Assembly: GCA_002288455.1 (NCBI GenBank)
Contig: NEUS01000002.1
Location: forward strand, 16,797-80,796
DNA from: Opitutia bacterium Tous-C1TDCM
Lineage (GTDB): Bacteria; Verrucomicrobiota; Verrucomicrobiia; Opitutales; Opitutaceae
DNA: 64,000 nucleotides
Direction: 5' to 3'
Position numbers and translations under genes: made by a program. The notes beneath the pieces are model-generated. The model was not told where the DNA came from. It saw only the letters and a program-made list of their open reading frames with translations, and searched no databases. Below are positions 1 to 10,150 of this stretch, piece after piece (positions within the stretch are counted from its first letter, which is position 1; every line of letters starts with the position of its first letter).

Positions 1-599
1 TCTTCCGCGCCGGCGTCGCCGGCCTCGAGAGCTACTTCACGTTCTTCCCCTGGCTTTTCATGTTCATCGTGCCGGCCGTCGGCATGCGGCTTTGGTCCGA
101 GGAAAAACGCTCCGGTACCGTCGAGCTGCTCTTCACTTTGCCCATCACCACCCTCGAGGCCGTCCTCGGGAAATTCCTCGCCGGCTGGGCCTTCCTCGCC
201 CTCGCCGTGCTGCTCAGTTTCCCGATGGCCCTCACCGTCGGCTACCTCGGCGATCCCGACTGGGGCATCATCGCCACGACCTACCTCGGCGCCGTGCTCA
301 TGGCCGGCGCCTACCTCGGGGTCTGCGCCCTCACCTCCGCCCTGACCAAGAACCAGGTCATCAGCTTCGTCCTCAGTCTCGGCGCCTGCGCGATTCTCCT
401 CTTCCTCGGTTTCAGCAGCTTTACCGAAACCCTCGAAGGCGCGCTGCCGATGGTCGTCGCCGACGCCCTCTCGAATTTCAGTTTCATCACCCACTTCGAC
501 GCCTTCACCAAGGGCATCGTCGATCCCAAGGACGTGATTTTCTTCCTCTCCCTGATGGGCTTCACGCTCTTCCTCAACGTCGTCGCCCTCGAACGCTAA
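1..599 (+). CDS. ABC-2 type transporter permease (GldF-like), 5' truncated by window edge
   Basis: Open frame continues to the window edge (FRAGVAGLESYFTFFPWLFMFIVPAVGMRLWSEEKRSGTVELLFTLPI); multiple hydrophobic TM segments; followed by GldG-like and DUF4340 genes. Confidence 0.8.
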   Translation, partial: FRAGVAGLESYFTFFPWLFMFIVPAVGMRLWSEEKRSGTVELLFTLPITTLEAVLGKFLAGWAFLALAVLLSFPMALTVGYLGDPDWGIIATTYLGAVLMAGAYLGVCALTSALTKNQVISFVLSLGACAILLFLGFSSFTETLEGALPMVVADALSNFSFITHFDAFTKGIVDPKDVIFFLSLMGFTLFLNVVALER

Positions 600-617
600 C
601 CCTTTCCGCTCCCGCCT

Positions 618-2510
618 ATGAAACCCGGTAGCAAGTCGCTCGCCATCGCCCTCCTCCTCCTCGGGCTCGTCCTCGTCAACTATCTCGCCTCGTCGCTGCC
701 CGTGCGCGTCGACGCCACCGCCGAGTCGATCTACTCCCTCTCCGCCGGCACCAAGACCATGCTCGGCAAGATCGAGGAGCCCGTCTCGATCGATCTCTAT
801 TTCACCAAGGACGCCTCCGGCCTCCCCATCGCCTACAAGAACTACGCCGCCCGCGTGCAGGAGATGCTCCGCCAGTACGTGCGCGCCTCCCGCGGCAAGC
901 TCACCCTCAACGTCGTCAACCCGCGCCCCGACACCCCCGAGGAAGAACGCGCCACCGCCTCCGGCCTCACGCCCCAGGTCGCCCAGCAGGGCGGCGAGCA
1001 ATTCTTCTTCGGCCTCATCGTCACCCAAGCCGACCAGCAAAAGACGATCCCGGCCTTCACGCCGCAGCGCGAACAGTTCCTCGAATACGATCTCTCCAAG
1101 CTCATCTACTCCGTCCAGCAGATCGACAAACGGAAACTCGGCCTCATCTCCAGCCTCCCCCTCCAGGGCACCAACCCGCAGGAAATGCAGATGATGATGA
1201 TGATGCGCCGCCAGCCCCAGCCGTCGCAGATGATCGTCACGGAACTCGAGCAGTCCTTCCAGATCGTCGCCGTCGAAGCCGCCGCCGCCGAACTGCCGGC
1301 CGGCCTCGATATTTTGGTCGTCGCGCACCCGCAGAACGTGTCTCCGAAACTTCAATACGCCATCGACCAGTTCCTCCTCGCCGGCAAACCCGTCATCGTC
1401 GCCGTCGACCCCGCCTCCCAGCACTTCAAGCGCCAGAGCAACCCGCAGCAGCAGATGATGGGCGGCGGACCCCAGAACGTTTCCTCCGATCTGCCCGCGC
1501 TCTTCCAGGCCTACGGCATCCAGTACGACCCGCAGCAGGTCGTCGGCGACTTGGAAAACGCCACCCAGGTCCAGACCGGCGCCGGCGGCGTCGCCCGTTA
1601 CCCGATCTGGCTCAGCCTCCGCGGCAAGGACGCCTTCAACGCCAAGTCCATGCCCACGGCCCAGCTGAAATCGGCCATGTTCATCGAGTCCGGCAGCCTC
1701 GCGAAACGCGAAGGCGCCGACGTCACCTTCACGCCTCTCGTCGAAACTTCGGACCAGGCCGGCACCGTCGCCAGCATGCTGCTGCAATTCGCCCAGCCCG
1801 ACGACGTCGCCAAGCAGATCACCCCCAGCGGCAAGAAAACCATCGCCGCCCTCGTCACCGGCAAATTCAAGTCCGCCTTCCCCGCCGGCGCCCCCCAAGA
1901 CGAACCCAAGCCCGACGCCCCCGCGCCCGCGGCCCCCGCCGCCAAGGCCGACCACCTCGCCGAATCGAAGACCACGTCCACGCTCTTCGTCATCGCCGAC
2001 ACCGATTGGCTCTTCGACGACTACAGCGTCCGCAAGTTCAACTTCTTCGGCCAAACCGCCGCCGAGCCCTTCAACGACAACCTCGCCTTCGCCGCCAACA
2101 CGGTCGAATTCCTCGGCGGTTCCCAAGACCTGATCTCCATCCGCAGCAAGGGCACTTCGCTCCGCCCCTTCGAGGTCGTCCGCAAGATGGAAGCCACCGC
2201 CCAGAAACAGTATCAGGACAAACTCACCGAACTCGACGGCCGCCTCCAGCAGGTGCAGACGAAACTCACCGAGCTCCAGGGCAAGAAGGGCGAGGGCAAC
2301 CGCCTCGTCGCCACGCCCGAACTCGCCAAGGCCATCGAGGATTTCCAGAAACAGCAGGCCGTCATGCGCGGCGAACGCCGCGAGATCCGTCGCGCCCTCC
2401 GCGAGGACATCGACCGCCTCGAAAACCGGCTGCTCGTCCTCAATCTTCTCTCCACCCCGGTCGCCGTCCTCCTCTTCGGCCTCTGGTTCCGCAGCAACCG
2501 CCGGAAGTAA
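618..2510 (+). CDS. GldG-like ABC-type transport system auxiliary protein
   Basis: 630-aa ORF; N-terminal TM, IDLYFTKDASGLP..., C-terminal coiled coil and terminal TM helix (LLVLNLLSTPVAVLLFGLWFRSNRRK); directly downstream of permease. Confidence 0.8.
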   Translation: MKPGSKSLAIALLLLGLVLVNYLASSLPVRVDATAESIYSLSAGTKTMLGKIEEPVSIDLYFTKDASGLPIAYKNYAARVQEMLRQYVRASRGKLTLNVVNPRPDTPEEERATASGLTPQVAQQGGEQFFFGLIVTQADQQKTIPAFTPQREQFLEYDLSKLIYSVQQIDKRKLGLISSLPLQGTNPQEMQMMMMMRRQPQPSQMIVTELEQSFQIVAVEAAAAELPAGLDILVVAHPQNVSPKLQYAIDQFLLAGKPVIVAVDPASQHFKRQSNPQQQMMGGGPQNVSSDLPALFQAYGIQYDPQQVVGDLENATQVQTGAGGVARYPIWLSLRGKDAFNAKSMPTAQLKSAMFIESGSLAKREGADVTFTPLVETSDQAGTVASMLLQFAQPDDVAKQITPSGKKTIAALVTGKFKSAFPAGAPQDEPKPDAPAPAAPAAKADHLAESKTTSTLFVIADTDWLFDDYSVRKFNFFGQTAAEPFNDNLAFAANTVEFLGGSQDLISIRSKGTSLRPFEVVRKMEATAQKQYQDKLTELDGRLQQVQTKLTELQGKKGEGNRLVATPELAKAIEDFQKQQAVMRGERREIRRALREDIDRLENRLLVLNLLSTPVAVLLFGLWFRSNRRK

Positions 2511-2552
2511 TCCGTCGCGGCCTCCCCTTTCGGCAACCTCCCGTTTCCCCCG

Positions 2553-3743
2553 ATGAAACTCCCGACCCTTGTCGTTTCCGTGCTGGTCCTCGCCGCCCTC
2601 TCCGTGGCGGTGTTCTTCGCGCGCCGACCCGCCCCGCCGCCCTCGGCCGATCCGCGGCTCAACCAGCCGCTCGTCGCCCGCGACGCCCTCGAAAAAGCCG
2701 TCACCCTTCGCCTCGCCGACGCCGGCAAGACCGTCGAACTCGCGCGCCAGGCCGACGGCTCCTGGAAGGTCCCGTCCTATCACGATTTCCCCGCCGACTT
2801 CACCAAGCTCAGCGGCTTCGTCGGCAATCTCACCGAAGCCAAACTCCAGCGCCTCGTCACCAGCAGCCCCGACCGCATCGCGCGTCTCGAATTCAAGGAT
2901 ACGAAAATCGAACTGCTCGACGCCGCCGGCAAAACCCTCTTCGCCGTCACCCTCGGCAAGAACGCCGACGCCGGCGGCCGCTACGTCCGCTTCGGCGACG
3001 AACCCAAGGCCTTCCTCGCCAACCTCAACGCCTGGCTCGACGCCGACGCCAAGAACTGGGCCAACGCCGAATTGCTCAACCTCAAGGCCGACGACATTGC
3101 CAAAATCGAAATTCCGTTTCCCGAAGGCGGCAGCGTCACCGTCTCCCGCGCCAAGAAAGAAGACCCCTGGACCGCCGAAAACGCGCCCGGCAACCAGAAG
3201 ATCAAAGCCGACAAAATCGGCCAGATCCTGAACGCCGTCGGCAATCTGCGTTTCACGGAAACCACCGCCCTCGACGACGCCAACGCCAAGTCCGCCTTCG
3301 CCCACCAGCGTCTCTTCAAACTCGAGACCTTCGACAAAAAGATCGTCCAGGTCGGCCTCGGCCGTAAGCCCGAGGAAAAGAAACTGAAAGCGCCCGCTCC
3401 CGCCGCCGACGGCAAATCCGGCCCCGCCGCCCTCGGCAACCTCGCCGACCTCGCGAAAAAGGAAGAATCGAAATCCGGCGAAGCCAAGCCGGACGACAAG
3501 CCCCTCGCCCCCGAATTCGAAACCCTGCCCGCCGGCCCCGTCTTCGCCTCCGTCTCCCACGGCGACGCCGCCGCTCCCGTCAACGCCCTCATGGCCAAGC
3601 GCGCCTTCCAAATCGCCGATTACGCCTTCACGAGCCTCCCGCAAAAAGCCGAAGAACTCTTCGAACCCGCCCCGCCCCCCGCTCCCCCGGCCCCCGCCGC
3701 GCCCGCCGCCCCCGAGGAAAAAAAGCCGGAAACCAAGAAGTAA
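2553..3743 (+). CDS. DUF4340 domain-containing protein
   Basis: N-terminal TM, VTLRLADAGKTVELARQADGSWKVPSY architecture; usual partner of the two preceding genes; Ala/Pro/Lys-rich C-terminus. Confidence 0.75.
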   Translation: MKLPTLVVSVLVLAALSVAVFFARRPAPPPSADPRLNQPLVARDALEKAVTLRLADAGKTVELARQADGSWKVPSYHDFPADFTKLSGFVGNLTEAKLQRLVTSSPDRIARLEFKDTKIELLDAAGKTLFAVTLGKNADAGGRYVRFGDEPKAFLANLNAWLDADAKNWANAELLNLKADDIAKIEIPFPEGGSVTVSRAKKEDPWTAENAPGNQKIKADKIGQILNAVGNLRFTETTALDDANAKSAFAHQRLFKLETFDKKIVQVGLGRKPEEKKLKAPAPAADGKSGPAALGNLADLAKKEESKSGEAKPDDKPLAPEFETLPAGPVFASVSHGDAAAPVNALMAKRAFQIADYAFTSLPQKAEELFEPAPPPAPPAPAAPAAPEEKKPETKK

Positions 3744-3770
3744 ACTCCGGCCCATTCCCGTACTTCTCCC

Positions 3771-3800
3771 AAGGCGCGCCCTCCCCGGCGCGCCTTTTTT
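3771..3800 (+). terminator. Rho-independent terminator after the DUF4340 gene
   Basis: AAGGCGCGCC-ctcccc-GGCGCGCCTT followed by a T run, directly read. Confidence 0.85.
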
Positions 3801-3930
3801 GTTCCACGTTCATCCTGTTCATCCGCTCTCCGTCGTCCTGTCCCTCCTGTCCTAGTCCGTGTTCGAGTCGGAGCCCTGCCCCGAGTCCGCCCTTTACACG
3901 CATCATCACTTCCGCATGCATTGATTCGTT

Positions 3931-4809
3931 ATGTCCCCCGACCGGCCAATCTCCGAACTCTTCGCGCAAAACCGCCCGCTGCGCTCCCTTGAATTCTTCC
4001 CGCCCAAGGACGACGCCGGCGTCGAGGCCCTCCGCGCCACCGCCGCCACGCTCAAGCGCATGGCCCCCGATTTCGTCTCCGTCACCTACGGCGCCGGCGG
4101 CACCACCCGCGACCGCACCGCGCAGGTCAGCGCCTTGTTGAAACAGGAATTCGGCTTCACGGTGATGCCCCACCTCACCTGCGTCGGCCACTCCGGCGCC
4201 GAACTCAGCGACGTCGCCGACCGCATCCATGGCGGCGGTTTCCGCAACATCATGACCCTCCGCGGCGATCCGCCCAAGGGCGCCACCGAGTTCAAGGTCG
4301 CCACCGACGGTCTGCGCAACGCCCACGAACTCGTCGCGCTGCTCAAATCCCGCCACTCCGACTTCTGCCTCGGCGTCGCCGGGTACCCCGAGAAACACCC
4401 GGAAGCCCCTTCCCTCGACGTCGATCTCACGCACCTCAAACGCAAGGTCGACGCCGGCGCCGACTTCATCACCACCCAGCTCTTCTTCGACAACACGGTC
4501 TACTACCGCTTCGTCGAACGTTGCCGCGCCGCCGGCATCACCGTGCCCATCGTCCCCGGCATCATGCCCGTGCTCACGTTGAAGCAGATCCAGCGCTTCA
4601 CCTCGATGTGCGGCGCCACCTTGCCGAAACAGCTGATCACGCGCCTCGAGGTCGCCGCCGAAAACGCCGATGTCACCGAAACCATCGGCATCGACTGGGC
4701 TCTCACGCAGATCCGCGGCCTCCTCGCCAACGGCGCCCCCGGTTACCACCTCTACATCTTGAACCGCGCCAAGGGCGCCCTCGCCCTCACCGCCGGCCTC
4801 GCTGCCTGA
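3931..4809 (+). CDS. metF: Methylenetetrahydrofolate reductase
   Basis: 292 aa; SLEFFPPKDDAGVEALRATAATLKRMAPDFVSVTYGAGGTTRDRT and TQLFFDNTVYYRFVERCRAAGITVPIVPGIMPV motifs. Confidence 0.95.
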   Translation: MSPDRPISELFAQNRPLRSLEFFPPKDDAGVEALRATAATLKRMAPDFVSVTYGAGGTTRDRTAQVSALLKQEFGFTVMPHLTCVGHSGAELSDVADRIHGGGFRNIMTLRGDPPKGATEFKVATDGLRNAHELVALLKSRHSDFCLGVAGYPEKHPEAPSLDVDLTHLKRKVDAGADFITTQLFFDNTVYYRFVERCRAAGITVPIVPGIMPVLTLKQIQRFTSMCGATLPKQLITRLEVAAENADVTETIGIDWALTQIRGLLANGAPGYHLYILNRAKGALALTAGLAA

Positions 4810-4900
4810 CCCGGGCCGGCGGCCCGGTTTCGGGTCGCGGGTTCAGGTCGCCCCGCGTCCGCGCCGAAGGCGGGCGGATCAATCTCTCAACCCTCAACCC

Positions 4901-6149
4901 ACGGCTGTCTGATTAGAAGCCATTGATTCTTAGCTGGCTGGGAGAGTCGGTTCCGAAGGCGGTGGCCTCGGGTTTTGCCAGCAGTTCAGGGAGAGGGGAT
5001 TCCTCCCAGATGCAGACGCTGACGGGTTGGAGGATTTGATCCAAGGAGCCGGGCAGGGCGAAGCGTTGCTGGGCTATGGCCACCAGAAGGTGCGCGCAGA
5101 GCGCGCTCCGGACTTGGATGCGGACGCCGTTGGGCGAAGTGGCGAAGAAGGTCCCCAGGCTCAGATGCGGTTTGATCCCGCGGAAAAAGAGTTCGACCTG
5201 CCAGCGGCGGCGGTAGAGTTCGGCGATGACCGCGGGGGCGAGCGCGACCTGATGGGTGAGGAAGACGAAGGTGTGGCCGTGTTCCGGGTCGACATAGCGG
5301 ATGCGGCGCAGCGGCTCCGGATACGCGCGGGCGGACGGGGCGCGACGCAGGACGATGACTTGGTCGCAGCGCAGCCCGCCGGCTTTGTCGACCGGGTGGA
5401 GCGCACGGCGCGGAAGCGCAGGCCGGAGCGGGTGCAGCCGCCGGAAGTCGAGGTAGCCCCGGTCCATGATGTAGTACGAGCCCGGATACACGGGGACTTC
5501 GTCCGGCCCCGCCACCTCGTGCCGGTCGCCGGCCGTCACGCTGGCGAAACGCGGCAATTCCAGCGCGACATCCAGCAGGACGTTGAGCCGGACCGCCGTC
5601 TGGGACTGCTGGCGGTGGGCCCACGGGCACAGCGCCAGGCTCACGTCGATCAGACTCGCGTCGAAGGCCAGGATGTCGGCGGCCACCGGCGCGGGCGTTG
5701 TGCCCCGCCCCCGCCGGACCCGCCGCAGCAGCACCTCCGTCGCCCGCGCGACGACCCGCCAGTCGCGGTGCTCGTTCGCGTCCGCGAGATTGCAGCGGGA
5801 CACCCGGCCGCGGATCCCCGCGTGGTACAGCCGGTCCGGCCGGGCGTTCAGACACGCCTCCAGAACCCGCAAGCTCCGCCGACGGTTCAGCCGGGCAAAC
5901 ACCATGCACGCGAAGTGATCGTACGCGGAGAACCGGCGCGGCCTCCGCACCATCGGAGGCTGCGCCGCACAGCGCTCAAACTCCGCTGGCCGGATCCCTT
6001 CCAGCACCTGCGCAAATACACTTCGGGTGAGGTTCATCCCCCCACGCTCTGCGCCTCACGCGGCCAAATCGACCCCACCTTCGAAACACCGCGGCCCATC
6101 CATTCCGGCTCCTTACACCGTTCCAATCTCTCCTGAGTCAGACAGCCGT
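4901..6149. mobile_element. IS4-family-like insertion sequence (about 1.25 kb)
   Basis: 12-bp perfect terminal inverted repeats ACGGCTGTCTGA (4901-4912) and TCAGACAGCCGT (6138-6149) flank one transposase ORF; no clear target-site duplication seen. Confidence 0.85.
4913..6037 (-). CDS. IS4-family transposase
   Basis: 374 aa; DILAFDASLIDVSLALCPWA, YYIMDRGYLDFRRL, LYRRRWQVELFFRGIKPHLSL (YREK-like) motifs. Confidence 0.9.
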   Translation of the reverse strand: MNLTRSVFAQVLEGIRPAEFERCAAQPPMVRRPRRFSAYDHFACMVFARLNRRRSLRVLEACLNARPDRLYHAGIRGRVSRCNLADANEHRDWRVVARATEVLLRRVRRGRGTTPAPVAADILAFDASLIDVSLALCPWAHRQQSQTAVRLNVLLDVALELPRFASVTAGDRHEVAGPDEVPVYPGSYYIMDRGYLDFRRLHPLRPALPRRALHPVDKAGGLRCDQVIVLRRAPSARAYPEPLRRIRYVDPEHGHTFVFLTHQVALAPAVIAELYRRRWQVELFFRGIKPHLSLGTFFATSPNGVRIQVRSALCAHLLVAIAQQRFALPGSLDQILQPVSVCIWEESPLPELLAKPEATAFGTDSPSQLRINGF

Positions 6150-6179
6150 CCCTTCAACGCTCGACTGCGCGATTCCGGC

Positions 6180-7649
6180 TCAGACCTCGGATTCCACGCC
6201 GGCGTCGATCGGGTCGCCGGCGTCGCGGTATTCCTGCAATTTGTTGCGCAGGGTCCGGATGCTGATGCCCAGCGCCGCGGCGGCCTGCGTGCGGTTCCCC
6301 GACGTTTGCCGCAGCGCCGCGCGAATCGCCTGCTTTTCCAATTCCTCGAGGCGCAGAACCTGGCCGTTGCCGTCGGTCAGCCCGGAAGGCCCGCCCGCGG
6401 CCGACGCGACGCCGTCGTTGACGATCCCGACCGGCTCGGTCTCGCCCCACGGGGCCATGGAATCGGTGTCGGTCGCCGTCAGATCGCCCGGCAACCCGAG
6501 CGCCGCCGCGGAAACCGGCCGGCCGGATTCGGAAAGGATGACGGCGCGCTCGACCGTGTTTTGCAGCTCGCGGACGTTGCCCGGCCAACGGTAGCCGAGC
6601 AGGGCCGCGCGCGCGGAATCGGAAAAACCGGTGACGCGGACGCCGTGCTTGCGGGTGAACCGCATGAGAAAATGATCGGCCAGCAACCCGATATCCTCGG
6701 TGCGTTCGCGCAACGCCGGCACGTGGACGGGGAACACGTTGAGCCGGTAATAGAGATCCTGGCGGAATTCGCCCTTGGTCACGTTGCTCATCAGGTCGCG
6801 GTTCGAAGTCGCGATGATGCGGACGTTGACCTTGATCGTGCGGCTGCCGCCGACGCGCTCGAATTCCCGTTCCTGCAGGACGCGCAGCAGCTTGGCCTGG
6901 AGACTCGGGGGGATTTCGCTGACTTCGTCGAGCAGCAGGGTGCCGTTGTTCGCGAGTTCGAAGCGGCCTTCGCGCCGCTCCGTCGCGCCGGTGAAGGCGC
7001 CGCGTTCATGGCCGAAAAATTCGCTTTCGATCAGGGTTTGGGAAACGGCGGCGCAGTTGACCTTGATGAACGGGTGGCCGCGCCGGGGGCTGCGCCGGTA
7101 GAATTCGCGCGAGATCATTTCCTTGCCCGTGCCGCTTTCGCCGGTGACGAGCACGGTGGCGTCGGTCGGCGCCACACGGTCGATCAACTGCCGCAGCCGC
7201 GTCATCGCCGGACTCCGGCCCACGAGGAGCGCGTCTTCGTCGTCGGGATTGTCGCTGAGGAGGTTGTTGACCTTGACCAGCTGCCGGTAGGTCTGCGCCT
7301 TCCGCAAAATGACATCGATCTGCGAAGGCGAAAACGGCTTGAGCACGTAGTCGAACGCCCCGGCGCGCATGCAGGCGACGGCGGACTCGATCGACCCGAA
7401 ACCGGTCACCATCACCACCAGCGGCCGTTCGGGAATCGTGGCGACCTGTTCGAGAAACTTGAGCCCGTCGCCGTCCGGCAACCGCAAATCGAGCATCATC
7501 AGATCGAACTGCTCGCGGGCCAGATGCGCCTGCGCTTCCGCCAGACTGCCGGCCACGCTCACCGGCAATTTATGCCGCATGAAAATGCTCTGGAGGAGAT
7601 TGCGGACGACCAAATCGTCTTCGACGATCAGGATTTTCTCGAATGACAT
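6180..7649 (-). CDS. Sigma-54-dependent response regulator (receiver-AAA-Fis)
   Basis: Starts [27 protein letters not shown] Walker [13 protein letters not shown] (GAFTGA), C-terminal Fis-type [30 protein letters not shown] track start is extended by upstream in-frame noise. Confidence 0.93.
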   Translation of the reverse strand: MSFEKILIVEDDLVVRNLLQSIFMRHKLPVSVAGSLAEAQAHLAREQFDLMMLDLRLPDGDGLKFLEQVATIPERPLVVMVTGFGSIESAVACMRAGAFDYVLKPFSPSQIDVILRKAQTYRQLVKVNNLLSDNPDDEDALLVGRSPAMTRLRQLIDRVAPTDATVLVTGESGTGKEMISREFYRRSPRRGHPFIKVNCAAVSQTLIESEFFGHERGAFTGATERREGRFELANNGTLLLDEVSEIPPSLQAKLLRVLQEREFERVGGSRTIKVNVRIIATSNRDLMSNVTKGEFRQDLYYRLNVFPVHVPALRERTEDIGLLADHFLMRFTRKHGVRVTGFSDSARAALLGYRWPGNVRELQNTVERAVILSESGRPVSAAALGLPGDLTATDTDSMAPWGETEPVGIVNDGVASAAGGPSGLTDGNGQVLRLEELEKQAIRAALRQTSGNRTQAAAALGISIRTLRNKLQEYRDAGDPIDAGVESEV

Positions 7650-7756
7650 GAGCGGGCGTCGATAGGGGCGAAAAGCGGAGTTGAGCGCGCCACTCAAGTG
7701 AGCCGACCCGGCCGATTCAAACAAATGTTCACCCCGGTGCCCCGGGGATTTCCGCC

Positions 7757-8200
7757 TCAGTAGCTTCCGCCGAGCAAAAGACCGACCGCCTGCTCCACTT
7801 CCGCCGGGTTGAAGGGTTTCGGCAGATAGCCGCAGCGGGCATCGGCGCCCCATCCCGCAAAGTGCGAACGGTCCTTGCCGCTGGTGATCAGGACCCGCAG
7901 GTCGGGGGCGAGTTCGCGCAGCCGGCGGCCGACGGCGATCCCGTCGCCGTCGGGCAATCCGGCATCGATGATGGCCAACTCCAGCCGCGCCCCGTCGGCG
8001 CGAAAACACTTCAGCGCCTCGAGACAGGAACGCGCCCGGATCACGGTCCGGCCAAGGCGCCGCAAGATCATCGTGATCAGCCCCGCGACGGCGTCGTCGT
8101 CCTCGAGCAACAGAATAGCGCGCGGCGGCGGGGGTTCGACCGCGGTCGCGGCCGGCACCGGGGCAAAACCCCAGGGATTGGGCAGCGCTGGAGCGGGCAT
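7757..8200 (-). CDS. Stand-alone response regulator receiver domain protein
   Basis: AILLLEDDDAVAGLITMIL..., LAIIDAGLPDGDGIAVGRRLR, LITSGKDR, GYLPKPFNPAEVEQAV. Confidence 0.85.
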   Translation of the reverse strand: MPAPALPNPWGFAPVPAATAVEPPPPRAILLLEDDDAVAGLITMILRRLGRTVIRARSCLEALKCFRADGARLELAIIDAGLPDGDGIAVGRRLRELAPDLRVLITSGKDRSHFAGWGADARCGYLPKPFNPAEVEQAVGLLLGGSY

Positions 8201-8282
8201 GGCGCAGGCAACGACACAGTCCGGGAATTCTTGAGCGAAAAGTCCTCAAGTTCGCCCCGGGGCGACCGATTCCTGATTAGCC

Positions 8283-8690
8283 ATGCGTCTCCTCTCCTTT
8301 CTCTCCGATGTCGAAAAATCGCTCATCGCCGAATCGCCTGTCGTCGACGGCGGGGCCTGGGACTCGATCCGGATGGTGAACTTCAGCCACGGACTGGCAC
8401 GCCTGACGCTGACCCCGCGGCCCGCGGCCGACCTCCCCTATCCGGGCGGCTCCATTTTCCTCCAGGCGTTCGTATTGGCGGACGGCTCGCTTTGCCTCAA
8501 AGCCAACCTGAGTTGGAAGGGCAGCGAAGCGTTTCCGGTGATCGCGGTCTATTCGACCCCGAACACCAATTGGAAACTGGAATCCTCCCGGGTCGCGTCC
8601 GCGTGGCTCGAAGGTCCGCCGGCTATGGCCACGATCACGCCCGCCGAAACGGACGCCGGGCTTCGGCCCTTGGCGATGGCGACGGGTTGA
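8283..8690 (+). CDS. Hypothetical protein (135 aa)
   Basis: Coding-like ORF followed immediately by an intrinsic terminator; no family recognised. Confidence 0.6.
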   Translation: MRLLSFLSDVEKSLIAESPVVDGGAWDSIRMVNFSHGLARLTLTPRPAADLPYPGGSIFLQAFVLADGSLCLKANLSWKGSEAFPVIAVYSTPNTNWKLESSRVASAWLEGPPAMATITPAETDAGLRPLAMATG

Positions 8691-8718
8691 TCCCGCCGCA
8701 CCGCTCCGATCGCTCTGC

Positions 8719-8746
8719 AAACTCCGGCCGCTGCCGGAGTTTTTTT
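8719..8746 (+). terminator. Rho-independent terminator
   Basis: AAACTCCGGC-cgct-GCCGGAGTTT plus T run. Confidence 0.85.
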
Positions 8747-8962
8747 GTGTTCCTCGGGATCGGGTCCGACCTCGAAGCGAGGCGATCGTGGCGCGAATTG
8801 ATTCCAACGATTTCCCGGCGGGCCGACCGGAACGGACGTTGGCCCCGTGGATTGGAAAAAGACCGCTTGGTCCCGCATCTCTCGAGGCGCGGGCATGCCG
8901 TCCTCGCCTCGGCGGCCGGAGCACTCAACCCACCTTTCAGCGTGCGCCGGCCGGAGGCCGGA

Positions 8963-9331
8963 TCAGCCGACCGCGCTGAGCTGCCGCCGCGGGGCCGCGT
9001 TCGCGTGGCCGTAGGCCGGGGCAATCTGGTTCAGCCGGCGGCGCGAACTCTGCATGGTGCCGAGTTCGGTGCGGGCGGCCTCGATCCGGGCCTCGAGCTG
9101 GGCCGAGCTTTCGTTGCGTTGGGCGCGGATCTGCCGGAGTTGCCCGGTCAGCTCCGCTCGGCCGCGAATCGATTCCGCGTGGACGGAAAGAAATTCCAGC
9201 AACGGCGCGCAGCGCCCCTGGATTTCGGCGGCCCCCGCATAGTCGCCGGCCCGCAGCGCGGCGCTCTCCTGGTCGGCCAGGTCGGCGAGCGCGGTCACCA
9301 TCCGCGCGCAGTCTTGCGCGGTTGCGGTCAT
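8963..9331 (-). CDS. Putative flagellar chaperone-like protein (FliT/FlgN-like)
   Basis: 122-aa helical ORF directly downstream of and overlapping the fliS ORF; assignment by position and predicted helical character. Confidence 0.5.
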   Translation of the reverse strand: MTATAQDCARMVTALADLADQESAALRAGDYAGAAEIQGRCAPLLEFLSVHAESIRGRAELTGQLRQIRAQRNESSAQLEARIEAARTELGTMQSSRRRLNQIAPAYGHANAAPRRQLSAVG

Positions 9332-9756
9332 GGCCAGGCGACGCCCCGGATATGCTCCACGGAACCGCCGTCCTGCTGGGACAGCATCTGGGCCCAGGCA
9401 TCGCGCAACTCGCGCACGAGCCGCTCGACCTCGATCACGGGTTCGACCTGTTTCCGGATATTCGCCTCGAGCAGGCGCCGGTTGTGATAGTCGTACAGCC
9501 GGTGCATCGTGCGGGCGAATTCTCCGCCCACCTCCAGATTGAGGCCGTTCTGCAGTTCGCTGATGATGGCCTGCGCCTTGAGCAACTGCGTGTTGATGGT
9601 CTCGATCCGTTTCGGATCGTCGGTCCGCTCGAAGGCGTCCCGCGCCAGTGCGAGGGACTTGAGCGCACCGTCGTAGAGCATCAGGACGAGCTGCCCCGGG
9701 CTCGCGGTGAGAATAGCATTGGCGCGGTAGGTCCGCGCGTAGCCGGTGGCGACCAT
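9328..9756 (-). CDS. fliS: Flagellar secretion chaperone FliS
   Basis: GYARTYRANAILTASPGQLVLMLYDGALKSLALARDAFE is FliS-characteristic. Confidence 0.92.
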   Translation of the reverse strand: MVATGYARTYRANAILTASPGQLVLMLYDGALKSLALARDAFERTDDPKRIETINTQLLKAQAIISELQNGLNLEVGGEFARTMHRLYDYHNRRLLEANIRKQVEPVIEVERLVRELRDAWAQMLSQQDGGSVEHIRGVAWP

Positions 9757-9766
9757 GGGGTCGGGC

Positions 9767-10051
9767 TCAGCTCTGGTCTTCGCTCAGGTCCGGCGCCTGG
9801 AGAATCTGCTGCGCCACGGAGCGCAACGTCTCGAACGACGGATAGGAAGAGTCCGCGGCCAACTCGCGGCCGCGGGCGACAACCTCGGGACGGATCTCGG
9901 GCTGGCGCGCCAATTCGGCGCGGAGGAAAGCGGCGCTCTCCGTCGAAATCCGGTCCGGACGCGGCGCCAAGGGGCGCGCTGCGGTCTGTCCCGCCGGGGC
10001 GACCATTTCGGGCCGGACCGGACGGTCGGTGGAAGAAGTAGAGGTAATCAT
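9767..10051 (-). CDS. Small flagellar-cluster protein, possibly FlgM-like
   Basis: 94 aa; disordered N-terminus then RPEVVARGRELAADSSYPSFETLRSVAQQIL; between lipoprotein and fliS; FlgM-like pattern is weak. Confidence 0.45.
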   Translation of the reverse strand: MITSTSSTDRPVRPEMVAPAGQTAARPLAPRPDRISTESAAFLRAELARQPEIRPEVVARGRELAADSSYPSFETLRSVAQQILQAPDLSEDQS

Positions 10052-10150
10052 TGGCTAGTTCGGAGGACGTTACGGTCAGCCGCTGATGGTCGGATACAGG
10101 GGAACGCCGTTGAGGATTTTGAGAAGATATCGGACAAAAAGGGCCGGACT

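Noticed and set aside
3801-3930. Riboswitch upstream of metF
   Set aside because: Region is a pyrimidine-rich low-complexity stretch without recognisable SAM or SAH riboswitch motifs
4891-6159. Target-site duplication for the IS4-like element
   Set aside because: CCCTCAACCC and CCCTTCAACG match at only 6 of 10 positions
7862-9487. 541-aa plus-strand ORF
   Set aside because: Crosses a receiver gene, a terminator and flagellar genes in opposite or other frames; not coding-like
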